5,451 nucleotides of DNA from Chloroflexales bacterium (GCA_013336035.1 JAAXUL010000146.1:1-5451), one strand, 5' to 3'; counted from the first letter of the stretch, positions 1-5,451 are shown. Numbers and translations are program-made. Notes: a model not told the origin generated them from the letters alone.

Positions 1-1666
1 CGTCGGTGACCGCGGCGGCGATGCGCGAGAAGATCGGCCCCCAGCTCGGCGCGGTGATCGGGCAGATCAGGATCTCGCCGTCGAGCACCTGGTCGAGCTC
101 GTCGGCGCTGGTGATCACGCGGGCGACGCCCTCGACGACGCCCGGCGAGGCGGCGAAGCCCTTCAGATCATTCGAGGCCCCGCTCAGCCAGGTGTTGATA
201 CTCTCGCTGGTGACGCCCCAGAGCATAATCGTGAAGGGCTCGGTCACCACCTCGGGGGGCACGCCCAGGGCGGGCGGCGGCGTCCAGGCGCGCAGGGCCT
301 CGACGATGCCCTTGCGGCGCGCGATCTCGCGCGGCCAGTACTTCGGCCCGCGCGCCGAGGTGCCCACGGCCCAGCCGGACGACATATCGAAGAGGGCCAC
401 CGGGATCTCCTCGCGCTGGAGGTAGAAGATGTCGTCCACGGCCTCGGTGAAGCCGGCCGCGACAAAGACCTGGCCCAGATCGCGCATCTTGCGCCAGAAG
501 ACCGAGTGGTGCCAGTGCTCGACATAGAAGTTGTGGTTCTCGATGTAGGGGAAGACCGTCCGCGCCAGGCCGAGCTTGCCGCGGAAGGCGCCGACGTCCT
601 CGTCGCTGGGCAGCAGCGCGGCGTACTCGTCCGCCAGCCGCTCGCGCTCCGCGCGGATCGCATCGAGCGGGCGGTCCAGGCACTCGCCCGCCTCGACCTT
701 GCCGATATAGTTGCGCAGGAAGTTGAAGGGCACGTCGAGGTTCTCGATCCAGACCGGGTCGTGGTGGTAGAAGCCGGTGCCGCCGGAGTAGTTGAACCAG
801 GGCTGCTTAGACTTCTCGAGCTCGTCGAGCCACGAGGGGCCGTTCTCCACCAGCTGCAGGCGCTCCATCGCCTCGGCCGCGCTGCCCTGGCGCAGCACGC
901 CGCCGACCTCGAGCTCGACCGCGACCTTGGCCAGGCGCTTCAGCTCGTCGTCGGGGCGGAACAGGTCAACCTCGATCCCCGAGACCATCTTGGCGATCGA
1001 CTGGTCGGGGATGTCGGGGAAGGCCTGCTTGCAGAAGCCGAAGAAGTCCAGGTAGGCCGCGTAGCCCAGGTTCAGGAACTCGAAGTGGTACTGCCAGCCC
1101 TCTAGCCCCAGCTCGATCAGCCGGTGGTAGTTCGACATAAGATCGAAGCTGCTGCTGATACCGCGGGCCCCAAGCACGCGCTCGCTGGTCTCCTTCTCGG
1201 GCAGCGGGGCGAACTGGATGCTCTCGAGGTCGCCGATCACGCGCTCGATCTTCTCCTGCCAGCGCGCGTAGAGCTCGTTCCAGTTCTGGAAGTAGTAGCC
1301 AGCGCGCTCGATGAAGTCGGGCACGCGGGCCTGGATGACCGCGGGGTCGGTGATCGCGACCGGGCTCAGGTAGGTGTAGCCGTTCAGCACCCGATAGTCG
1401 ACGCCCATAGCCGGCGGGATAATATAGAAGCGCGTGTTGTACTGCGAGAGACACTTCAGCGCGAACTCCATAAAGATGCTGTCAAAGGGGTAGAGCACCT
1501 CGCGCCAGTGGACCCCGTCCTGGAACCAGAAGGCCGCATCTTCCTCCGCGCGCCGGTCCTCGCTGAAGACAAGATAGTAGGGGTAGAGATCCTGCCAATC
1601 CTCTGCGCCGGGCGGAGGGTTGACCTCGAAGGGGCTGGGAAAGTGGTGGACTTGCTGCTCGGTCAT
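1..1666 (-). CDS. Phenylphosphate synthase large-subunit-like protein (ppsA-like), PEP-utilising swivelling-domain protein; 3' end cut by window edge
   Basis: An open frame without stops runs from ATG at 1666 to the left edge, giving the first 555 residues. The start is supported by AAGGGG 7 nt upstream. Residues 1 to about 500 are rich in Trp, Tyr and Phe (for example ENHNFYVEHWHHSVFW, 376-391) and probably helical. They include a stretch like the linker of rifampin-phosphotransferase/PEP-synthase relatives (RKMRDLGQVFVAAG followed by DDIFYLQREEI, 392-421). From about 503 the PEP-utiliser mobile domain begins: SPGVVEGVARV (507-517), then EILICPITAPSWGPIFSRIA (531-550) and AAVTD. In this family the next residues are normally a GG..SHAAI-type motif with the phosphorylated His, so it should lie only a few residues beyond the window. 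From memory, Thauera phenylphosphate synthase protein 1 (~70 kDa) uses His-569, a compatible position. In that family this subunit passes phosphate from its His to phenol. The ATP-binding half is missing from this protein and is encoded by the preceding gene. An antibiotic phosphotransferase-like role is an alternative. The family is fairly sure; the substrate is inferred. Confidence 0.85.
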   Translation of the reverse strand, partial: MTEQQVHHFPSPFEVNPPPGAEDWQDLYPYYLVFSEDRRAEEDAAFWFQDGVHWREVLYPFDSIFMEFALKCLSQYNTRFYIIPPAMGVDYRVLNGYTYLSPVAITDPAVIQARVPDFIERAGYYFQNWNELYARWQEKIERVIGDLESIQFAPLPEKETSERVLGARGISSSFDLMSNYHRLIELGLEGWQYHFEFLNLGYAAYLDFFGFCKQAFPDIPDQSIAKMVSGIEVDLFRPDDELKRLAKVAVELEVGGVLRQGSAAEAMERLQLVENGPSWLDELEKSKQPWFNYSGGTGFYHHDPVWIENLDVPFNFLRNYIGKVEAGECLDRPLDAIRAERERLADEYAALLPSDEDVGAFRGKLGLARTVFPYIENHNFYVEHWHHSVFWRKMRDLGQVFVAAGFTEAVDDIFYLQREEIPVALFDMSSGWAVGTSARGPKYWPREIARRKGIVEALRAWTPPPALGVPPEVVTEPFTIMLWGVTSESINTWLSGASNDLKGFAASPGVVEGVARVITSADELDQVLDGEILICPITAPSWGPIFSRIAAAVTD

Positions 1667-1673
1667 GGTGCAT

Positions 1674-1679
1674 CCCCTT
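1674..1679 (-). promoter_or_regulatory. Ribosome binding site of the ppsA-like gene
   Basis: On the minus strand AAGGGG sits 7 nt before the ATG at 1666. It supports that start over the out-of-frame ATG at 1673. The same hexamer precedes the HAD gene at 6 nt, which suggests a shared signal in this genome. Confidence 0.7.
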
Positions 1680-1708
1680 TGTTGCGAAGCTGCGGCCAGG
1701 GCGAGTCA

Positions 1709-1730
1709 CAGGGAGGGCCCGCCCTCCCTG
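1709..1730. repeat. Perfect GC-rich palindrome in the ppsB-like/ppsA-like gap
   Basis: CAGGGAGGGC (1709-1718) and its exact reverse complement GCCCTCCCTG (1721-1730) are separated by 2 bases, so RNA from either strand could form a stem of about 9 bp. The hairpin occupies the 84-bp gap between the two dikinase-half genes. No T-run follows on the minus strand, so a standard intrinsic terminator is unlikely. The same arms recur at 2869-2891 and, degenerate, at 5278-5299. Confidence 0.8.
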
Positions 1731-1750
1731 ATAATTCCCAATTTCACCAT

Positions 1751-2833
1751 CTATCTGAGCCGAACCGGGGTGAGCAGGCTGGCGAGCACGCCCTCGACGC
1801 CGCTGGCGCCGCTGGCGCTCAGCCTTGAGCGGGCCCGCTGGCTCCAGACCGTCTCGGGGCGGCTCTGGAGGATGACCAGGTTCTCTGGGAAGGGCAGATC
1901 CTGGTCGATGGCCCACTCTATATCCTGCGGGCAGCCGTAGTGGCGCTCGATCTGCTTGCCCAGGCGGGCCAGGGCGATGGCCTCGGTATCGCTTAGGCAG
2001 AGGACACTCTGGCGCTCTGGCGCCACGGGCACGACCTGCACGCACCTGGCCTCCAGGTCGGGCACATACTCGATAGCTTTGGGCGAGGTGGTGCGCTTCA
2101 CAATCGTCAGGGCCACCTTGTCGATCAAGAAGTTATCCGGGGTGACCGAGCCCGAGGCCACCGCCTCGCCCAGGCCCCAGCTGGCGTCGATGCTGATCTT
2201 CGAGCGGTCGCCATTGCTGGGGTTGAGCGTGAACATAACCCCGGCGGCGCGGGCGTTGACCATCTTCTGCACGCCGACGCTGATGAAGACCTTCTCGTGG
2301 GGGAAGCCCATCTGGTGGCGGTACGAGATAGCGCGGGCGTTGAACAGGCTCGACCAGCAGGCGACGGTGTGCTTCAGCACCGAGTGGGCCGAGCGCACCC
2401 ACAGCGAGGTGTCCTGCTGCCCGGCGAACGAGGCGTTGGGCAGATCCTCGGCGGTCGCGCTCGAGCGCACGGCCACGGGCAGGTCGGCCACGCTAGACTC
2501 GGCGCACAGCTTGTCGTAGGCCCTGACAATCGCCCGCTCGATCTCGAGCGGGATAGGGGCCGCGCTGATCAGCTCCTGGATTTCCAGGCTGGCCTGGTTG
2601 GTGGCCTCGATGTCGTCGCTCGGCGTGGCGGCCAGGATGCGCCTGATCTCCGGCGCGAGCCGGGTGTAGCGCAGAAAGTCGCGGTAGGCGCTGATCGTTA
2701 CCGCGAAGCCGGGCGGCACGCGCATCCCGGCGCGGGTCATCTCACCAAGGTTGGCGTTCTTGCCGCCCACATGCGGCACATGGCTCTTCTCACAGTCGCG
2801 GAACCAGTGGATATAGCGATAGAGTTTTAGCAT
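1751..2833 (-). CDS. Phenylphosphate synthase ATP-binding subunit-like protein (ppsB-like), stand-alone PEP synthase/PPDK N-terminal domain
   Basis: This 360-residue protein is a nearly pure PEP synthase/PPDK N-terminal ATP-grasp-like domain. Visible motifs in order are GGKNANLGEM (23-32), AVRSSATAEDLPNASFAGQQ (121-140), QKMVNARAAGVMFTLNP (189-205), WGLGEAVASG (219-228), DIEWAID (304-310) and LQSRPETVW (322-330). All are hallmarks of the ATP-binding/phosphotransfer half. The chain ends about 30 residues after SRPET, where complete PEP synthases continue into the swivelling domain. That part is encoded by the next gene, 84 bp downstream. Thauera phenylphosphate synthase has the same split, with a ~40 kDa subunit resembling the PEP synthase N-terminus, and this length agrees. 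Expected role: use ATP to phosphorylate the partner's histidine. The frame stays open 35 codons further upstream, but that extension would be translated repeat sequence. ATG 2833, with GAGGGG just upstream, puts GGKNANLG at the usual distance from the N-terminus. The domain call is firm; the phenol-specific role is inferred from context. Confidence 0.92.
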   Translation of the reverse strand: MLKLYRYIHWFRDCEKSHVPHVGGKNANLGEMTRAGMRVPPGFAVTISAYRDFLRYTRLAPEIRRILAATPSDDIEATNQASLEIQELISAAPIPLEIERAIVRAYDKLCAESSVADLPVAVRSSATAEDLPNASFAGQQDTSLWVRSAHSVLKHTVACWSSLFNARAISYRHQMGFPHEKVFISVGVQKMVNARAAGVMFTLNPSNGDRSKISIDASWGLGEAVASGSVTPDNFLIDKVALTIVKRTTSPKAIEYVPDLEARCVQVVPVAPERQSVLCLSDTEAIALARLGKQIERHYGCPQDIEWAIDQDLPFPENLVILQSRPETVWSQRARSRLSASGASGVEGVLASLLTPVRLR

Positions 2834-2836
2834 AGG

Positions 2837-2842
2837 CCCCTC
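2837..2842 (-). promoter_or_regulatory. Ribosome binding site deciding the ppsB-like start
   Basis: On the minus strand GAGGGG ends 3 nt before ATG 2833, with its GAGG core 5 nt away. It favours this start over the one 105 bases upstream, whose extra residues would be encoded by the intergenic repeat. Confidence 0.6.
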
Positions 2843-2868
2843 GCTTGAAGTTGCATCAGGGAGGGTCG

Positions 2869-2891
2869 CAGGGAGGGCCTTGCCCTCCCTG
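2869..2891. repeat. GC-rich palindrome in the HAD/ppsB-like gap, with an extra half-copy
   Basis: CAGGGAGGGC (2869-2878) and GCCCTCCCTG (2882-2891) are perfect inverted arms with a 3-base loop. A further direct half-copy, CAGGGAGGG, lies at 2857-2865, suggesting reiteration of the unit. The element belongs to the same family as the palindromes at 1709-1730 and 5278-5299. No T-run follows on the minus strand. Confidence 0.8.
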
Positions 2892-2903
2892 AAAGGCCTT
2901 ACA

Positions 2904-2937
2904 ACCTTTCGCCTGCCGCAAGCAGGGCTTGCGCGCA
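2904..2937. repeat. 34-bp intergenic repeat, copy 1, directly after the HAD gene stop
   Basis: This segment matches 5315-5348 at 32 of 34 positions. The 24 bases 2914-2937 are identical to 5325-5348. Inside it CGCAAGC (2917-2923) and GCTTGCG (2927-2933) form a 7-bp stem with a 3-base loop. It abuts the HAD stop codon (2938-2940), so an RNA hairpin would form immediately after translation ends. The function is unknown: a dispersed palindromic element or an mRNA-stabilising/processing signal. Confidence 0.85.
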
Positions 2938-3729
2938 CTAGCTATCCAGCCAGCCCGGCAGGTGGTTCGCGTCGGGCAAGACGAGGTCGGGCTGTAGGGC
3001 GTCGGGCGCGGCAAGGCTCTCGGCCGTGGTCGCGCCGCTGAGCACCAGGATCGTGAACAGCCCGGCCTCTTTACCCATGCGGATGTCCTGCTCGAGCTGG
3101 TCGCCGATCACCGCGCCGTGCGCGGGCGCTATGCCCAGCGCCCGCATCGCCATCTCGCCCGCCCAGCGCGATGGCTTGCCCGTGACGAGCGGCTCTCTGC
3201 CGGTCGCGTAGGCGACAGCCTTGATCATCGGCCCGGTGCCCGGGATGAAGCCGTCGGCCATTGGCACCTTGGGGTCGTAGTTGGTGGCGATGAACTCGGC
3301 CCCGCGCCAGATCGCCTGACAGACGAGGTCAAGCGTCCTCTGGTTAAAGTCGGGGTCCTTGCCCATCACCACCACCTCGGCCTCGGCGGCGTGCTCGCGG
3401 TCGAGGAGAGTCACGCCGCGGACCTGCAGGGCTTCCACGAGGCCGGCCCCGCCGATGGCGAGCACCTTGCGGCCCGGGAAGCGGGCGCGGGTGACCTCGG
3501 CGGCGACGATGGCCGAGGTCAGCACGTCATCGGCGGTGGCGGGGATGCCCATAGCGCTGAGCCGCTCGACCATCTGGGCCACCGTGCGCTGGTTCTCATT
3601 GGTGAGGAACGCGCAGCGGATGTCGCGCGCCCGCAGCTCGGCCAGGGTCGCGGGGATACCGGGCAGCACCCGGCTGCCCCGCGCCACACAGCCGTCAACG
3701 TCGAAGATGATGCCCTTGATCTGTCGCAT
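2938..3729 (-). CDS. HAD-superfamily phosphatase, NagD-like (possible phenylphosphate phosphatase/carboxylase partner)
   Basis: The predicted protein has 263 residues, typical for NagD-type HAD phosphatases with a C2 cap. Motif I is FDVDG (9-13, nucleophile Asp10, acid/base Asp12). Motif II is FLTNEN (41-46, Thr43). Motif III is VTGKPS (182-187, Lys185). Motif IV is IGDQLEQDI (208-216, Asp210 and Asp215), followed by the usual AGLFTILVLSG (222-232). The cap lies between motifs II and III. All catalytic residues are kept, so hydrolysis of a phosphate monoester in the cytoplasm is expected. The frame also opens at GTG 3750, but ATG 3729 is preferred because AAGGGG lies 6 nt upstream and MRQIKGIIFDVDG is a normal HAD N-terminus. 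It starts 28 bp after the UbiD stop, so the two are probably co-expressed. Thauera phenylphosphate carboxylase has a HAD-like ~18 kDa delta subunit; this protein is larger and may fill that role. The substrate is unproven, and a housekeeping sugar- or nucleotide-phosphatase role is possible. Confidence 0.93.
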   Translation of the reverse strand: MRQIKGIIFDVDGCVARGSRVLPGIPATLAELRARDIRCAFLTNENQRTVAQMVERLSAMGIPATADDVLTSAIVAAEVTRARFPGRKVLAIGGAGLVEALQVRGVTLLDREHAAEAEVVVMGKDPDFNQRTLDLVCQAIWRGAEFIATNYDPKVPMADGFIPGTGPMIKAVAYATGREPLVTGKPSRWAGEMAMRALGIAPAHGAVIGDQLEQDIRMGKEAGLFTILVLSGATTAESLAAPDALQPDLVLPDANHLPGWLDS

Positions 3730-3735
3730 AGCTGG

Positions 3736-3741
3736 CCCCTT
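3736..3741 (-). promoter_or_regulatory. Ribosome binding site deciding the HAD gene start
   Basis: On the minus strand AAGGGG lies 6 nt before ATG 3729, inside what would be coding sequence if GTG 3750 were used. It supports the shorter 263-residue protein. Confidence 0.65.
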
Positions 3742-3757
3742 GTTGCTCACACGGGCA

Positions 3758-5224
3758 TCAGGCCTCTGCCAGGTCGGCGACGCGCTGCGGCAGGGTCACG
3801 GGCTCGCCAAAGTACTCGTCCCAGTGGTCCTTGACGTGCTTGAGCATCTGCTCGTCCAGGTAGATCTGCCTGGGCTTCTCCTTCCACTCGTAGGGCGTGG
3901 TGCAGTCGATGATGATGCGCGAGGTCATATAGCGCGCGTCACCGATCGGCAGCGAGGGGTCGAGCGGCGTCGAGCGCCCGCGCTTAATGATCTGGGTGCC
4001 GACATCGGGCTGGAACTTGAAGCTCAGGGCGAACATCACCTGGTCCATGTTCTCGGGGTCGATATCGTCATCGACCAGGATGACCGTCTTCAGGCCATAG
4101 TTGCCGGTGACGGTGGCGAAGGCCGCCAGGCCGACCTGGGTCGAGTGGCCGTGGTACATCGGCTTCATCGAGATGATCACCAGCATGCGCCCGGCGCTGG
4201 CCGGCGGGCCGTAGACCGCCTTGATGCCGGGGATGTTCATCGCCGACAGGTCGTTCCACAGCGAGGCGGTGCGGTTGACGGCCATCAGCATATGGGTGTC
4301 GGTGACCGGCTTGCCGACGGTGGTGGACCAGAGGATGGGGTTGTTGCGGTAGGTGATCGCCTTGATATTGATGAACTCTTTGGGGAACTCCTTGCCGGAG
4401 TAGTGGCCGGTGTACTCGCCGAACGGCCCCTCGGGCAGGGTCTCGCCGGGCATAATCTCGCCCTCGATCACCAGCTCGGCCGTGGCGGGCACCAGGATAT
4501 CGTTGGTGACGGCCTTGACCACCTCGACCGGCGCGCCGCGCAGCGCGCCGGCGATGTCGTACTCGCTCTCGTTCAGGCCGAACAGCGTGCTGCCGCAGAG
4601 GAACAGGCTCGGCTCGGCGCCGCAGACATAGGCGACCGGCATTGGCTCATTCCTGGCCGCGTAGCCGCGCAGGTCGATCTCGGCGTCCTTGGCCTTGATA
4701 ATCTGGATCGCGGCGCGCCTGGCGTCCACCATCATCAGCCGGTAGGTGCCCAGATTGAGCCGCCCGCTGTCGAGGTTGCGCGAGATCAGGTAGCCGGCGG
4801 TGCCGAGGTAGCGGCCGCCGTCGGCCGGGTAGAACCAGGGCGCCGGCAGCTTAAAGATGTCCACCTCGTCGCCCAGCACGACATTCTCGTGCACCGGCCC
4901 GGCCTCGACGACCTGGGGCGGGACGCGCTTATTCTTGATGCGCTCGACCCACTCGCGCGAGAGGTTCATCAGGCTCGAGGTGGTTGGCATATCGAGCGCG
5001 AGGGCGAGGCGCTCGCGGGCGGTCAGGGCGCTGGTCAGCACGCGCCAGCCCGGGTGGTCGGTGATATTCTCGAAGAGCAGCGCCTTGCCGCCCCGGTGCT
5101 CCTCCTCGTTAACCTTGGCGATGTGGCTCAGCTCAAGGTTCCAGCTCACCTCTTTCTGGACACAGCGGAGGTGGTCGGTCGAGGCCAGCCGGTCAAGAAA
5201 CTCGCGCAGGTCACGGTACGGCAT
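3758..5224 (-). CDS. UbiD-family prenylated-FMN-dependent (de)carboxylase, phenylphosphate carboxylase-subunit-like
   Basis: This is a complete 488-residue UbiD-family protein, a usual length. The N-terminal domain opens with MPYRDLREFLDRLASTDHL. The FMN-binding split barrel contains NLGTYR (157-162), PMPVAYVCG (194-202), ESEYDIAGALRG (219-230) and EGPFGEYTGHYSG (265-277). The C-terminal domain carries the typical VDDDIDPENMDQVMFAL (384-400). Aligned by motif with Aspergillus Fdc1, the catalytic Arg-Glu-Glu set appears as Arg162, Glu265 and Glu270, so the enzyme should be active. The metal ligands Asn and Glu correspond to Asn157 and Glu221. The usual histidine ligand about 16-18 residues after the Arg seems absent (IIKAKD, 175-180). 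UbiD enzymes reversibly (de)carboxylate aromatic or alpha,beta-unsaturated acids using prFMN made by UbiX, which is not seen here. With a split dikinase and a phosphatase downstream, the best guess is carboxylation of a phosphorylated phenol to a 4-hydroxybenzoate-type acid. A plain phenolic-acid decarboxylase is the alternative. The start at ATG 5224 has AGGAG at 6 nt. Confidence 0.96.
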   Translation of the reverse strand: MPYRDLREFLDRLASTDHLRCVQKEVSWNLELSHIAKVNEEEHRGGKALLFENITDHPGWRVLTSALTARERLALALDMPTTSSLMNLSREWVERIKNKRVPPQVVEAGPVHENVVLGDEVDIFKLPAPWFYPADGGRYLGTAGYLISRNLDSGRLNLGTYRLMMVDARRAAIQIIKAKDAEIDLRGYAARNEPMPVAYVCGAEPSLFLCGSTLFGLNESEYDIAGALRGAPVEVVKAVTNDILVPATAELVIEGEIMPGETLPEGPFGEYTGHYSGKEFPKEFINIKAITYRNNPILWSTTVGKPVTDTHMLMAVNRTASLWNDLSAMNIPGIKAVYGPPASAGRMLVIISMKPMYHGHSTQVGLAAFATVTGNYGLKTVILVDDDIDPENMDQVMFALSFKFQPDVGTQIIKRGRSTPLDPSLPIGDARYMTSRIIIDCTTPYEWKEKPRQIYLDEQMLKHVKDHWDEYFGEPVTLPQRVADLAEA

Positions 5225-5230
5225 ACGCTG

Positions 5231-5235
5231 CTCCT
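5231..5235 (-). promoter_or_regulatory. Ribosome binding site of the UbiD-family gene
   Basis: On the minus strand AGGAG lies 6 nt upstream of ATG 5224. It is the most canonical Shine-Dalgarno in the window. Confidence 0.75.
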
Positions 5236-5277
5236 ACTCTATATGCTTCCCAAAAGAGGCTGCCTCAGCGAGGGCCT

Positions 5278-5299
5278 CAGGGAGGGCTTGGCCTCTCTG
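5278..5299. repeat. Degenerate copy of the GC-rich palindrome upstream of the UbiD-family gene
   Basis: CAGGGAGG (5278-5285) pairs with CCTCTCTG (5292-5299) apart from one position. The left arm CAGGGAGGGC is identical to the arms at 1709 and 2869; the right arm has diverged. It lies in the 125-bp gap before the UbiD gene. Apart from this palindrome, the 34-bp repeat and the ribosome binding site, I see no clear promoter in the gap. Confidence 0.65.
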
Positions 5300-5314
5300 A
5301 CGACCCTCTTGCTG

Positions 5315-5348
5315 ACCTTTCGTGTGCCGCAAGCAGGGCTTGCGCGCA
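5315..5348. repeat. 34-bp intergenic repeat, copy 2, after the upstream gene stop
   Basis: This segment matches 2904-2937 at 32 of 34 positions, with a 24-base identical core (5325-5348). The internal stem CGCAAGC (5328-5334) / GCTTGCG (5338-5344) is conserved. As with copy 1, it begins right after a minus-strand stop codon, here 1 bp away. It is followed by a CAGGGAGGGC palindrome at a similar distance, so the two gaps share a composite two-hairpin layout. Confidence 0.85.
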
Positions 5349-5349
5349 T

Positions 5350-5451
5350 CTAGAACAGCTCGTCGCGATGGCCGAAGCCGAGCTCGTTATCGATAAAGTA
5401 GATATGTGTGGTCACAAGGCGCCCTGAGCCGCATCGCCTGGTATCGCCTTG
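5350..5451 (-). CDS. C-terminal end of an unrecognised protein, start outside the window
   Basis: An open frame enters from the right edge and ends at TAG (5350-5352), giving 33 residues that finish GRLVTTHIYFIDNELGFG then HRDELF. Support for coding is modest. The last dozen codons have the strong GC3 of the neighbours, though the first part is less biased. The stop also sits next to the 34-bp repeat exactly as the HAD gene's stop does. The product cannot be identified. The hydrophobic strand plus THIYFID vaguely resembles the last strand of SnoaL/NTF2-like folds, which is only a guess. If real, it probably belongs to the same transcription unit. Confidence 0.5.
   Translation of the reverse strand, partial: QGDTRRCGSGRLVTTHIYFIDNELGFGHRDELF

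Noticed and set aside
168..1454. Open frames within the ppsA-like region on both strands (for example minus 168-683 and 966-1454, plus 506-1105)
   Set aside because: They are out of phase with an uninterrupted 555-codon frame that carries recognisable PEP-utiliser motifs, and their translations look like compositional shadows.
1..1666. Treating the ppsA-like gene as defective because no phosphohistidine motif is present
   Set aside because: The frame is cut by the window edge just before the place where the motif is expected, so its absence here says nothing about function.
1709..1730. Intrinsic terminator between the ppsB-like and ppsA-like genes
   Set aside because: The stem is strong but no T-run follows on either strand, and a stop here would separate two subunits that should be co-expressed.
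2834..2938. 35-codon N-terminal extension of the ppsB-like frame up to 2938
   Set aside because: It would be translated from the palindromic and 34-bp repeats. The conserved domain begins normally from ATG 2833, which has its own ribosome binding site.
3730..3750. Alternative GTG start at 3750 for the HAD protein
   Set aside because: The AAGGGG site lies inside this extension and serves ATG 3729. Upstream of the GTG there is no comparable site at good spacing.
5252..5270. Small hairpin GAGGCAGCCTC followed by TTTT on the minus strand, upstream of the UbiD gene, as a possible terminator
   Set aside because: The stem is only 4 bp with a 3-base loop and the T-run is 4 bases, too weak to call.
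3359..5353. Very long open frame (664 codons) on the plus strand, antisense to the UbiD and HAD genes
   Set aside because: The translation is low-complexity, rich in Asp, His, Arg, Gly, Val and Leu, with no domain motifs. It mirrors GC-rich codon use of two clearly conserved minus-strand genes.

Overview
The window is a GC-rich bacterial or archaeal segment in which every supported gene lies on the minus strand, apparently as one transcription unit read from high to low coordinates. The order of transcription is: the last 33 codons of an unrecognised gene (stop at 5350); a complete UbiD-family prenylated-FMN (de)carboxylase (5224 to 3758); a NagD-like HAD phosphatase (3729 to 2938); a 360-residue protein matching only the N-terminal ATP-binding domain of PEP synthase (2833 to 1751); and a protein that joins a long aromatic-rich helical region to the start of the PEP-utilising swivelling (phosphohistidine) domain (1666 to the left edge). 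That edge cuts the last gene at residue 555, just before the expected catalytic histidine.

The combination recalls anaerobic phenol activation. In Thauera aromatica, phenylphosphate synthase is a PEP synthase split over separate subunits: a ~40 kDa ATP-binding part and a ~70 kDa part with the phosphorylated histidine. Together they convert phenol and ATP to phenylphosphate. Phenylphosphate carboxylase, with UbiD-family subunits and a HAD-type phosphatase subunit, then makes 4-hydroxybenzoate. Here both halves of the split dikinase, one UbiD protein and one HAD phosphatase sit together. I infer a phosphorylate-then-(de)carboxylate route for a phenolic compound; the exact substrate and direction cannot be read from the sequence. 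The CBS-domain third synthase subunit, the small gamma carboxylase subunit, a second UbiD subunit and a UbiX prenyltransferase are not visible here. The HAD protein is a larger NagD-type enzyme than I would expect for the classical ~18 kDa delta subunit.

The three larger intergenic gaps (84, 104 and 125 bp) each carry a GC-rich palindrome built on CAGGGAGGGC/GCCCTCCCTG. Two gaps also share a near-identical 34-bp repeat, with its own hairpin, starting within 1 bp of the upstream gene's stop codon. None has a convincing T-tract, so they look like dispersed palindromic repeats or RNA-processing/attenuation elements within the operon rather than standard terminators. No gap exceeds 125 bp. I see no tRNA, rRNA, CRISPR or transposase.

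Taxonomy is uncertain. High GC, strong GC3, AAGGGG-type ribosome binding sites and repeat-rich gaps fit several groups; Chloroflexota is a weak guess only.
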